The position numbers were made by a program, and so were the translations under genes. A DNA stretch of 64,000 nucleotides. Source: Sphagnum compactum (Eukaryota > Bryophyta > Sphagnopsida > Sphagnales). The notes beneath the pieces were generated by a model, which ran no database searches, had not been told where the DNA came from, and saw only the letters and a program-made list of their open reading frames with translations. Each line of letters begins with the position of its first letter. The stretch's first letter is position 1. Positions 47,656 to 64,000 of this stretch are shown in pieces. Location: NCBI GenBank assembly GCA_965153455.1, contig OZ234501.1:5270001-5334000 (forward strand). Reading direction: 5' to 3'.

Positions 47656-47875
47656 GTTCCCCATGAAATTGTCCAAGTTCCCAATGTGTTTCCCTAGTGT
47701 ATTCCCAATAGCACCACATTTTATATGGATGGTCCTTTGGCAAAGTTCTCCCATTTTAGTTTAGGTGAGCTAAAAAGGGATGCACTCCATCCATCCTCAA
47801 ATAGAAAATTTGTTATTTTGGGAGCCTCTCAAGTTTCAGTATTTTTAGGTGATGGGCCAATCAAAATATCCTCCT
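47656..47875. repeat. dispersed repeat R2, copy 2, upstream of NOL
   Basis: It is collinear with 34419-34655. It ends about 245 bases before the NOL start codon, so it lies in or next to that gene's promoter. Confidence 0.65.
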
Positions 47876-48065
47876 AAAATTATGCATTTCATGCATAAAA
47901 CAAAAAACATCAACGCCAGCTATGCCCTAGAAATTCACCATTTCATGAGATCTGAATTCTAGAAATTCCGTAGATTTGTCCTTCCTCTGGATTGCGCTTC
48001 AATCCTTCCTTCGTCGCGCAAGCTTTCCTGGTGCACTGCAGTGTGCTCTTGGCGCTTGGCTTCCA

Positions 48066-48092
48066 GCTTCTTCTCTCTCTCTCTCGCTTCAC
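48066..48092 (+). promoter_or_regulatory. pyrimidine-rich leader patch before NOL start
   Basis: A CT-rich run ('cttcttctctctctctctcgcttc') stands about 30 bases before the ATG. Such Y-patches are common in plant core promoters and leaders. No convincing TATA box was placed. Confidence 0.35.
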
Positions 48093-48118
48093 AGGATCCG
48101 TTTTAGCTCCTGTGGGAA

Positions 48119-51100
48119 ATGGCTGCACTTTCTGTGACTACTGCAATAGGATTACAGCAATTCGGAGGAGCTCTGAGACCTGCATCATTTGTTGCCTCTT
48201 CAGTCACTTATGGCGGCTTCTATTGCAAGCAGCAGCAGCAACAACAACCACAACAGAGTTTGTTTCAAGTCTCCACAACAATTGTTGGAGCACACTTTCT
48301 TCGCCGGAAGCAATTGCATGAAAGGAGCAGCAAGAAGATGGGAAGAGCTTTGATCTGTGCTGTTGCTCCAGTGAAACAAGAAGAAGAATCATCATCGTCG
48401 TCATCATTATCATCATCTCCTGCTGTGAAGCAATCTTCTGGAACCAGCAGCAGCGTAGATCCATTGAATGTACTCGTCACTGGTTCCACCAAAGGTTAGC
48501 ACACGTGGTGCCATTTTTGTTCGAGTGCATCAGGTTTGGATTTCGTGCTTTGCCTTCCTCACATTACTTTCCTTGATTAAGAGAGAGGTTCATCGAGAAA
48601 CCTCCATCTGTAGTACAGACATGTGTGGTTTTCGATACTTTCTTGAAAATGATTTTCATTCTGGATCCTCTTGTGGCTGTGGGAATTGTAGGAGTGGGGT
48701 TAGCACTTGCCAGAGAATTTCTGCGGTTTGGGGACAACGTCGTCATCTGCTCAAGATCAGGCAAGTACCTTGCTGTTTCATATGAGGACCTTGTTAGGGT
48801 TTCAAGAATCAAAACCCTATCATATTTGTGCTTCAGATACTAAATTATAGAAATTGAACCTTATAGAAGTGGAAGTCTTGAACCTTGGCAGAAAATATCA
48901 GGGATGATGAAAGATGCACCAGTCTTCAAAACTGCTACCGGTGCCCACCAATTTTTTTTTTGGGCCCCCCTTGGCAAATGAGGGTGCATAAATATGGCAC
49001 ACAATTTACATGTTCACAAGACTAGCATGATGTATGACCACTAGAAACACAGCTAACAATCTGCATTCCATATCTGAAATCTTCTGACATGGCATGACCT
49101 GCATGATCTGCATTCTGTCCATGGTGTCAGTTGGATAGTTATCAACTAGTGAACAGAAATAAAATGGTAAATGCCTTGAAGGCAGATTCATATGCTAACT
49201 TTGGTGTAATTTATGACATTATTTTTGATTGGGATTTTGCAGATGTAGAGATTGCATACCCTCTTCTGTCATTTGTTGTTGTAACTTTCTGTTCATTCTA
49301 GGAAAATCTAAAAGTATTTCTCATATAGTGGAGCAGTTTGAGACCACAGTGGTTTCTGGTCACTGAAAAAGCTCTTTTGATTTCCTATTTTTCAGCGGAG
49401 CGGGTTGAGAACACTGTGCAGGATCTTAAGAAGGAATTTGAGGAGCAAAAAATATTGGTATGCTTTCCAGGTGCACTGTTTATGAAATTATATACAATGC
49501 TAAGAATCATTAAATATGCGATTTCCTAATTTTCCAAATGCAGATTATTTACTCAGATTAATTAACATTTGGTTGATGATTGACAGGGAATGGCTTGTGA
49601 TGTACGAGATTCCAAAAGTATACAAGCACTGGTGGACATGGCAAAGAGCAAGCTTGGTCACATTGACATTTGGGTTACAATCATTTCCTTCTTCTCTGAC
49701 AGTAATGCTTCATTTCATTTCTTGTGCACTGTTTTGGCCATCTGAGTTTGGCAGTAGAATTTATTGATATGCCACCTTTTGTTGTCAAATTTGCAGCCTT
49801 GATAACCAACTCCAAAGGGGTGGGCATACCTAAAGCAAGTGTACAAGGGGATCATGACTTTTCTAGGCGTGAAAATAATAAGTCTTTTGTCCTAGAGAGT
49901 GCTTGTACTAAGATCAACAATTTTTGCCTCTTCAAAATTTCATGCTTTTCTTGGACTTATTCTTTTGCTTCTATTCCAATGTAAAGCTTAAATGGGAATG
50001 TGTGAATTTGGCTCGGGATGGCTAACAGATAAACAATGCGGGCACAAACGCTTATACCTTTAAGCCGCTAGTGGAGTTTACTGATGCTGACATCATGTAA
50101 TCTTCTGTCACATGTAGCTTTGGGACATTGTAGTGTGACCTGCATACACTCTCAACAGCAAAGCAAGGATGGCACTGTGTTTAAGGCATTCAACTACACA
50201 GTTATCCACTAACTTTTGACATGTTTCTTGACCTCTGGGGGAAGATGAAAGACCATTAGCCCCATTATTTCTTCACTAACTTCTAAGCCGCAAGTCACTC
50301 CTTGTCAAAATTTCAAGCAGCTGTGTGATTTTTCAGTGGCCAGAGTCTCAGATTTGCTGTTGTTTGTTGATTGTGTTGATAGGCAAATTGTGGAAACAAA
50401 CACTCTTGGTGTAATGCTCTGTTGTCGGCAGGTATCACTTTTTTGCAAATTCTCCTTCTCTAATCCTATGTTGCTTGTGTGCTAACGAACATCAAGAGTG
50501 AAACTTCCCATTTCTTTTGGAATTGTGACAGAAACTCACAAGGCAGATTTTGTAGAGTGGTTTGCCTGAGGTTTTGGGCTGATTATTTCATACTTATCTA
50601 CGACTGCAGTTGGGAGCTGATAAAGGCAGTGGGTAGTCATGCATCACTGCTATTTGCAATGATGATGATGGTCTGACACTTTGTGAGTGCATCTCATAAA
50701 GTTATGACTGAAGTCTTTCTTGTGTTACCTTCCAGGTGTCGTGTTGTGGAGATTTCTCTGCAATTTCATAGATATGTTCCTTCTCTAATTCAGAGGTGTT
50801 AGTTTCTTTCCTTAGTTCAAGGATGTCTACATCTTACTTTTGCAACTGATTGATAATAGATACTTGACAGCCTTGTCAAACCATTTGGTTGTATGCAATT
50901 GCATTGGGATTGGAGAGTGGTCAGCTACTGGCACTGGAGTGAAGGGGAGGCTTCCATTTTTTTCTAATTTTCAGCATTCAAAGGAGCTTTGTGGCCATGG
51001 ATCTTGCAGCCAGTTTAGATGGAGGCAAGAAGAGAGAAAGAGTGACCAATGTTATGTCCCTTTATTGCTTGATGGTCACAACCAATGGCTAATATGAAGA

Positions 51101-53567
51101 CCTCCTGATAGAATGATTTGTGAATCCAGTGGTTAAGAGAAGATTGTTAATATAGTGGCATCCCAAAAGTTTTGATTACCAGGCAATTAGGTTAATGCGA
51201 GAGCAGAATAGGGGAGGCCACATTTTCAACATGGATGGTGCTGGAGCTGATGGCAATGCAACTCCAAGGTTGGGGAACACACAATCTTTGCACCCATCAG
51301 ATTGTCCACAACAACTGTGCTGTTGTATTAAGTTCTGTTACTTATATGCTGAAGGTGATGGGGTTCAGATGGTGTCTGGATGTGCATGACAAGGTTAACT
51401 TTGCATGATGTTTTCTTAATTGCCACTTGGAGCCACTGGCACATGTTCCCCTTATGTGACATATGGAGCCATCAATGGATTATGACCTGTGGCTAGTAAT
51501 GTGCTTATGGGGTCACAGGTTTGCGGCTTATGGAGCTACAAAACGCAGCCTTGCCCAGTTCACTAAGTCTTTACAGGTTTGGAACTATCTAATAGCCTAT
51601 TGGTAGGGCTCATTGGTCACTTTGTGTCTGGTTTGGAACCACTTCAGGTGCATGCTAAATGATATCAGCAAGGGTAAGAGCAGTCACATGATCTAAAGTG
51701 TATGAACTCAGGAGCTTTCAAATCACGGGCAGAGCAAATGGGGAGCATGTACTGTACATTTAAGACTGTTGGAACATGTTCATCTCTAAAAGTAAACATT
51801 TGCTCCAGTGGAAACAATAGACAGTTTATTTGAAAGGACTCCAGCCTTCTTGTGTCTAGGGAGCATCTCCTATGCCACTTTGCATTCAAGGAACTACTAT
51901 TGAGGTTTTGTACATTGATGTCTGCTCCTACTTTGTTCTTCACATGGTAGATTAGAGCATTCACCATCTCCATGTACATACAGCTATCACAGCCAATGGA
52001 GTTAAAGATGAATTGTCCATGTGTATCTGATGAGCCCATTAGTCATGTGTCATTCTACTTGACCTTGAAGATAGCATTTTACAACTTGTTTGTGTGTATT
52101 GACCTGTGTTCAGGCAGAGCTAAAAATGCAAGGCATCAAGAAAGTTGTAGTTCACAATCTCTCTGTGAGCCTCTGTCCCTGACTGTTTCATTTTCTTGTT
52201 GAAGAAAGTTTGGAGAGTCACAGGGTGATTATCTTATTATCTCAACCCTACACACAAATCATAGTAGCATCTTGTCTTCTTATTATCTCAACCCTACACA
52301 CAAATCATAGTAGCATCTTGTCTATCATCCTGCAGTTGAAGTACATCGATATACTTGCCTGTAATTCTACTTAAGTCAAGTGGTCATGTGAGGGTCCACT
52401 AGGAAAGATTATTGACCAACAGTATTCCCAACTGACATGATTAGTCCAATGGCTGTTCAGTGTTTAACATACAAGAAATTTGTTGAATTGCTAAAGGTTT
52501 CAGGTATAAAGGACAGAGTCTTAGATTGCTGAAATCCTTATGCATTCACTAATGATTTGGGTTCACTACTTCAGGCAAACATATTGTTATTTGAAGGTAG
52601 ACTTATTTGTGTTTTATGTGAATAGCCAGGTATGGTGACCACGGACCTTCTCATGACTGGGGGTGAAACCCGCGTGGTAAATATCCATATGCAACTTCAC
52701 ATCATGGCTTGAAATGATCTAGGACTTACATGCTCATAGATTTTCAACAGTATCAATGTGCCTATTAGGATGGAGCATGTTTCAGCTTCAAGATATTTTG
52801 GATTCTGCAAATAGTAGACTACACTGTGTGGATTATAGGCTATTGCTTGTGGGGCGGTGACAGGCAAAATTTTTCATCAATGCATTGGCAGAACCTGCTG
52901 ACAAGGTATGGAATGACTTGTCTCAAATGTTATTGAAGTCACACTTGTTAGTGCTTACTTAACACTTTCTTCAGATCATTGTTCTGCACTTGTCTCCAAT
53001 GTATTGTTTCTCATCCATGCCACACATCTGCCTTTGCCTTCGACTGTGTCTCTATAGAATTCATGGCCATCACTTAAAAGATGGGCTGTGGGAGAGTTAA
53101 GTCAACAATGTTTTTATCTTGCCCAAGTTGCAACCAACACTCAATCAGTGAGATGCAATTTTGTCAGAGAATGTGCAACTTATTTGTGGATTGTTCCAGG
53201 TTGCACAATATTTGGTGCCGAGGATCCGGGTGATTGCTAATGACCGTAAAAGCAACAGCACTTACACTCGTTTTCTTACTGGATTCAAGGCCTACACCAA
53301 AATTCTTGCAGTAATTACTACCTCAATCCTGAACCTGTCCTTGCTAATGTTTGCTCTTTCTTTCATTTGTCATGTATACTTTTGTCCTATCCTTTGTAAG
53401 AATGTTACTAACAGCACATTTAACCCCATTTAGATGTCATTCCAGGTTTTTTTTTGTTTATGCTACTACTGCCTTTTAACTGCAAGCAAAGTTTGACCTG
53501 GGTGTTGTCATTTTGGCAGAGGTTGCTCTTCAAAGCAAGGAAGGACCGATATCTCCCTGAGGATTAG
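48119..53567 (+). CDS. NOL: chlorophyll b reductase, NOL type (SDR family)
   Basis: Thirteen exons join in phase: 48119-48494, 48692-48760, 49396-49457, 49587-49673, 50029-50096, 50383-50431, 51183-51268, 51519-51576, 52114-52164, 52626-52676, 52864-52905, 53200-53310, 53520-53567; 385 residues. Residues 1 to about 110 are Ser/Gln-rich and fit a chloroplast transit peptide. The Rossmann motif TGSTKGVG is at 121-128, CSRSAERV follows, NNAG is at 200-203, NTLGVMLCCR follows, and YGATK (270-274) gives the catalytic Tyr/Lys. LSPGMVTTDLLMTG and YTRFLTGFKAYTKIL are NOL-specific. NOL works with NYC1 in thylakoids, reducing chlorophyll b to 7-hydroxymethyl chlorophyll a during light-harvesting complex turnover. 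The expected serine in GAGSDG is alanine here (A259). Intron 2 is GC-AG. All other introns are GT-AG. Confidence 0.92.
52233..52324. repeat. perfect 46-bp tandem duplication in NOL intron 9
   Basis: 'cttattatctcaaccctac' begins at 52233 and again at 52279, and the full 46-bp unit is repeated without a visible mismatch. It lies in the intron between 52164 and 52626. Confidence 0.9.
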
Positions 53568-54410
53568 TCATTGTGTATTAAAAGGGTGGCAATTGTAAAT
53601 TCATTCCTCAGGTTGGCTACCAGAAACTCTTTGGCATTGGTACTGGAACCTCTGCTTGTTGAATGCACCTGGGTTGTGGTCTTGGACAGATGTCTAGGAA
53701 AGGAGACAGTGAGAGGATCTTTCAGAAGCATGCTTATATCTTCAACCTTGGGTATGAACCTGTATACTAGTTTTTAGCAATGTCATTCACAACAAGGTGA
53801 CCGTTACTCATGCACTTCAATCTTCTCTCAATCAATCACAACTTGGTAGGAATACCTTTATTGTCACACCAGATCTGTCTCCTGGAATTGGGTCGAGAGT
53901 TGAGAGTTGAGACATGTTTTGTTAAGTCCATGGCAATTTTGGAAAAGGGTAAAGATCAGTTAGTATCTTCTTGAATTGCATCAGTTGGGAAATCGTGAAA
54001 GCTTTTTACCTTGTAGGAATGTTCAGGGCATGCAATGTGGATGATGATGAATGAATGAACTTGTTATGGATGGAAAATCAAAATTTTATGGATGCAATTA
54101 TATTTATGTGGATGAAAAAAAGATGTTCATGGATGAATTTTATTCAAGAACAACGGGCTAAAGTTAATGAAATATCTTATTTTTGTTATTAACCATAGGA
54201 ATCTTAGTATATGTATAATCGTGTATGATGGGTCAGGTTATGGGGTGTTGGATGATAGTAGCCTGGTTTTGGATCCAATTTTTTGTATATAAAATTTTTA
54301 AATTACGTCATTTCCAAAATATCTACATCAACAATGGTTTAATTTTTCTAATAAAAAGGTCAAGTTTTTTCATTTTTTCATTTCGTGCCTAGAACTTACA
54401 TTATTTATTA
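53568..54410. other. NOL 3' region, no gene seen
   Basis: This probably contains the NOL 3' UTR. From about 54040 it includes 'atggatgaatttt / tatggatgg.aaat' words that recall the repeats inside the Helitron at 33.4 kb, but these are simple and may be coincidental. Confidence 0.4.
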
Positions 54411-54416
54411 AAACCT

Positions 54417-54535
54417 AATACATTGACATAGGTTTTTTATGAATGACATCCGTGTTGAAAAATAACAAAAAAACTTTGTCCCATTTTGTTTTTCCAAAAC
54501 CCATGTCATTTCAGGAAAAACCTATGTCGATGTAA
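54417..54535. mobile_element. small foldback element (ACATAGGTTTTT arms)
   Basis: The left arm 'tacattgacataggtttttt' is matched by the reverse complement of the right arm 'aaaaacctatgtcgatgta'. The interior 'atgacatccg...ccatgtcat' continues the pairing loosely. Total is about 118 bp. The duplication is not resolved. Confidence 0.5.
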
Positions 54536-55169
54536 GTTTTTTTTTTCTAAAATGATGTAGGTAGGTTTTGGAAAAATAAGTTCAATGTTTTAAAAATGTT
54601 TCCAACAAGCGAACATATGTTTTGTTTAGGAACCAAGGTTCCCAACCCTAAAGGTTGTTCCCATGTGGGATGTGATGAACAACATGTAGAAACATGTGAA
54701 CATGTGTTGTTATCTAGGAACGTGAGTTCCCAATGAGTTTTCGAATGCCATGTCCATGTCATGTATGTGCTACATAAACACATCATTGCCTTGCTAGTGG
54801 GTGTCATAAGTGTGTGACCATTTCAGCAAATGTGCCGCAAAACTTGAAATGTTTTAAGGTGCACATAAATTTCACAAGAGAAACTTCACCCCAAATCTCT
54901 AACCGTCGTCCCCTCACCCTTGCACCCCATGTGATGATTATAATGAAAAAAAAAGTGATATTGTTGTTTATAAGTACTATACTTTAAACCATTACAATTC
55001 TAGATTTTATTAATCTCATTCATTTTGTATTTTACATGGTCAAATAGGACTACGTAAAGGAATTAAAAAAAACAAAAAAAGATGGCACTGACACAATATT
55101 ATATTTCTTAAAAAATTTGAGCCCTCCTATTCTTTACTCCATTGAAGAGTTTGCACTACATACTTTTCA

Positions 55170-55356
55170 AATACCATAGTGCCTTGGCAGCTTTCACACA
55201 AATCATATTTATTTTTAAAAATGTTGAAATTTTCAAAAAAAATTGTGAAAGAAGGTATTGAATTCTCAGGACTATTCTATTTGTTGAAATGAAAATTTCA
55301 AAATCAATTAATTATTTCACAGACATGTGTTTGCCAAGGTACTATGGTATACACTG
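55170..55356. mobile_element. foldback MITE, family M2, copy 1
   Basis: The left end TACCATAGTGCCTTGGCAGC pairs with the right end, whose reverse complement is TACCATAGTACCTTGGCAAA. The arms continue as 'cacacaaatca' against 'cagacatgtgt' regions with poorer pairing. The inner 'aaaatgttgaaattttcaaaaa' is shared with 56225-56450. The element is about 187 bp with no ORF. Confidence 0.65.
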
Positions 55357-56224
55357 TTCTTTTGGTATTAGAATGGGGTCAACTTGGCTGATAGCCCATG
55401 ATCGTATCCCCTTCCTAGCCACCTCTTCCTCCTCTTCACAAGTTCTATCGGATCTTTAAAAATTTCTCTTCTTTCCTTCTCAATGTAATTCCACAACAAA
55501 TGAACAAATGGACATTGTAACGAACACATACGATTACATCTAGTTGCACCAATAACCTCTCTCGGTTGCCTGAAGATTTTCAAACTCCTAACATTAATAT
55601 ACTAAACTTCAAAACACGTGTGTCAAATAATTAATTAATTTTAAGATTTCATTATGACAAATGATATATTCTCAAATATTCCATCAGATTCTTTAATTTC
55701 CTTCAAGAAAAAAACGTTTCTGAAAAAAAAGAAATATTTTTTGAAAATTTCAACATTTCTGAAAATAATATAATTGGTGTCAAACTGTAATTATTATTAC
55801 ACTAGGTCAAGTACATCCCAAGGATTACCGCTACCAAAAGCATGAACAGGTAAATGCCAAAAGGAACCTTAAGCTTCAATTTGTGAAAATTATACAATAG
55901 CTGGGGCTTTCCTTTGTGGAGCTCTTGTCAACTTTCTTGATCCATGGAGCGGGTAGCACACCCAAACATTCATTTCATTGTGAATGTGTTTTTGAGGTAG
56001 TATTTCCTCATTTGTCCATTTACAGTAGTAACGAGTATCTAATTAACATTATGCAATGACCTTTGTCCGAAATTGTGTGATGTTTGAAACTACATTAAAT
56101 ACAAGTTTGGAAAGGCCTAAATTGACATGCACACCTTTCACAAAACGAAAATGGTAAGGTTTGTGGTTTTGCCAATTGAGTTTCTTTGATGAGAAGAAAG
56201 GGCCTCATTCACAAAAAGAGTCAC

Positions 56225-56450
56225 ACCGTATTGTAAGCATCGTTGCAGCTTGAACACTGATTATATTATTTATAAAAATGTTGAAAATTTCCAAAAAAAA
56301 TTTCAAAGGAAAAAGACTAAAATTTGCGAAAGAAAATAGAGAATCTTTTGGAATAGCCTAGTCACAAATATTCAACATGGAATGTTCAAAATGAATGAAA
56401 TATTCAGCAAACATGTGTTGAAGCTGCCCCTGTACTTACGTATAAGGCGC
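56225..56450. mobile_element. foldback MITE, family M2, copy 2 (diverged)
   Basis: The left part 'cgtattgtaagcatcgttgc' then 'agcttgaacac' is opposed by 'gtgttgaagctgcccctgta' then 'cttacgtata' on the right. The interior 'ttataaaaatgttgaaaattt' matches copy 1 at 55170-55356. A similar piece may exist at about 46200-46400. Confidence 0.5.
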
Positions 56451-57772
56451 CCAGCAATAGCTACTGTAGCTTAAGTAAAATTTAGAACTGAAAACAGACA
56501 TTTGTAACTGGACTAAAAAAGCATCATAGTACCAAATTATTTTCAATGGTCGAGCTTTAAAAAAAAATGACCTCACAAAGGAGCCAAAATAAAAAGCTGA
56601 AAAAATCCATTCCTCAAACACACCTTTGACAAGTCTCCTCAACATAATGCATTGCACAAAGGAAGGAAATTTGCTACAGGCTGAAAATTTGCTAATATAC
56701 CTTATACCAAATAAGCAAATACAGAACAAGATGTGAGGTCATTGTGTCAGGACGCCCATATGCACCGAGTATGAGTATGGGCTACAACCTGGAATGATAA
56801 AAAAGCTTGTCATTCCTGGTTTTTGAAAGCTCTCCCATGTCCATGAATAAACCTTGCAGAGTCCTCTGTGAAAATATGGGTCTCACCTGCCAAGCTATCA
56901 CATGCACCCATGTTTCTTATCATCTTGAAAAGGCCATTTCTGTGGACCCTAGGTAGCTGGTGAGAGCTGCCAGGTTATCATCGCACCTAATCTTACTGTT
57001 CTTATGGCTCGATTATATGTGATAACTCAGTAGCTCTCACCGGTTACCAGACATAACGAGTTGTCTGCAACAAGTTACGGCAGCACACTAATGGTGCCTC
57101 ATGGTGCTTCACATGTCTGCGCACATGCGAGTTATGGCTTCTAACTCATGTGCAGCCATCTAATGGTGCCTCTTGAAAACTTGTTTTGTGTAGGGTAAAG
57201 CCCCACGGTGTCGGGATTCCCAGGATAAGGGGCCTAGGACAAGGCAGTAGCTGAGTCTGGCCCCATGTTTTTGGCCATGTCCCCTCACCCATCAGCTTTA
57301 CCCATCGTAAAGCACAATGTGAATGGTATCATGAGCCTCAATTAAATCAGAGGTGTAAAAGGGCAAGGGATCTTGCCCCTAAGTAGGTGCATGATTTGTC
57401 CCACTCTTTAGGAGTGGGAGTAAGAACCCTCCACTTTTTGAGAGGGATATTCATGTATGTGAAGGTGCCCTCTAAAAACACTAGAAAGCTCCTCCAAATG
57501 CTTCAAGAGATTTAATTCCAACCTTTGAATTCTCTTTAGGTTTTGAAGAGATAGAGGGTAAAGAATTCATCTCTCCAAGCCACTTAAGCTATATACCAAA
57601 GCAGAAAAATAAATATAATTGACAAAATTTTGCCCTTAGGTTTCTCCTACCTAGACCATACAAGCCAAAACAAGAGAGAACATTGCATACAAAGGAGGTC
57701 AAATCCCACAATGGAAGAATTTGAAAGTGTTGCAATATAGGGTGGTGAGAGTTAAGGTATATATTCACTCAC

Positions 57773-63224
<5,452 letters not shown>

Positions 63225-64000
63225 CTGTTCGAACATAAATTCTCAAATGATCATCAACTCTATGTGGAAGGAACAAACTTTTTCAGGGAAAAAAAAAACA
63301 TGTCCAGACATGGATGATGACGGTGATCTCGTGAATAAGTATGCTCATGATCACCAGCAGCCTGCTGTTAATTCCTTCCTGCAGATAGATCTAATATTGC
63401 ACTCGCAGCATTTCCAGCTGTGCCAAGTATGTGACCCTGAATATTAAAATTTGATGAAGAAAAGTCAAAATATGCAGGTTTGGCTCAGCAAAATGGTTTT
63501 GGTCCAGCATTTTTGCAAACTGTGATGAGGTTGATAAGAGGGAAAGAAATGTTGTACGTGCACTGCTAGAGAAGAGTGTAATAACTATGATCTGACTCTC
63601 GGTTTCTGATTGGCCAAGGTAGTTTGCTATTAGTAATCTCCCACTATTTGCAGTCCCAGTTTTAATTTTCTGGGCTGGGTTGCAAACTAGTAATAACTAA
63701 ACTTGGATTATTTTTGCAGAGTCACATACTGAGCACCGCTGGGGATGCTCTCAGAAACACTGGTAGAACCTGAATACCATCATCTGATCCATGACGACGC
63801 CGACGTAGTCGTGTAGTCTCTTGATGCATGGTGGGTCATGTCTATGAGCTTGAAGCAAGCTCTAAATTCAATGATGTTTTTCTTCAAGAAAGAAACTGGG
63901 GTTAAGTGTACAAATCCTTTCAAGAAAAGAATCGATTGTTATATTCTTGGGACTAATTTCTCCCTTGATGCTGCTCAGAGAGAGTCGATCCAGACTTTAA
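63225..64000. other. 5' part of thermospermine synthase intron or upstream DNA
   Basis: The first visible exon (63224) needs an upstream exon ending with two bases of a codon. No sequence resembling the plant ACL5 N-terminal WYEEE-DDDLKW segment was found here. Besides the MITE at 63405-63750, the interval shows nothing coding. Confidence 0.4.
63405..63750. mobile_element. GAGCATC-type MITE, copy 4
   Basis: The right end CACCGCTGGGGATGCTC is well kept, while the left end is degraded to GCAGCATTTCCAGCTGTGCC. The interior 'gatgaagaaaagtcaaaa', 'caggtttggctcagca', 'tttctgattgg' and 'taactaaacttgga' matches 20014-20376 almost word for word. Confidence 0.7.

Larger units (their letters stand above)
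54536..57772. other. foldback-rich intergenic DNA
   Basis: This holds two related foldback elements (55170-55356 and 56225-56450, listed separately). The minus-strand frame 55368-55583 encodes phrases such as CPFVHLLWNYIEKERREI and KRRKRWLGRGYD that look protein-like but are unassigned. Expected C-terminal exon sequence of the thermospermine synthase gene was searched for here by eye and not found. Confidence 0.4.

Overview
The window is plant nuclear DNA: genes are split by many short GT-AG introns, intergenic sequence is AT-rich, and transposon debris is everywhere. Five land-plant genes or gene parts can be read by joining exons: an IRX14-type GT43 xylan glycosyltransferase, a TKL-like protein kinase, a molybdenum sulfite oxidase, a NOL-type chlorophyll b reductase and an ACL5-type thermospermine synthase. 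The style of the decayed PPR gene (modules such as VDMYAKCGSMED and KCGQAQKAL) recalls fern PPR expansions, so a homosporous fern is my best guess. That is inference from memory, not proof.

Layout. 1-14.6 kb is gene-poor: decayed ORFs almost all on the minus strand, a diverged repeat pair (about 4.04-4.67 and 9.43-9.96 kb) and a very AT-rich block. 14.6-22.3 kb is a nest of small DNA transposons: two copies of a 600-bp TIR element, a GAGCATC-type MITE family, a hairpin enclosing a zinc-knuckle coding piece, and a nearly perfect 140-bp CACTA-ended foldback. 24.3-28.6 kb is the GT43 gene (+). 29.7-32.0 kb is the kinase gene (-). 33.1-33.7 kb is a short non-autonomous Helitron. 36.6-37.2 kb is a PPR pseudogene (-). 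39.15-43.28 kb is sulfite oxidase (-, 12 exons). 43.7-44.75 kb is GC-richer with inverted telo-box clusters. 44.8-47.6 kb is AT-rich and empty. 48.1-53.6 kb is NOL (+, 13 exons, one GC-AG intron). 54-57.7 kb is foldback-rich. 57.8-63.2 kb is a thermospermine synthase gene (-), incomplete at both ends and carrying a one-base frameshift.

The genes do not form a pathway. They are independent plant housekeeping or developmental genes: cell-wall xylan, peroxisomal sulfite detoxification, chlorophyll b turnover, vascular polyamine synthesis and an uncharacterised kinase. I found no clear undescribed system. The most informative signals are the transposon structures, the altered kinase motifs, and the damaged thermospermine synthase gene. 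Exon joins were made by hand from splice signals, reading phase and recalled family sequences; no alignment or transcript data were available.
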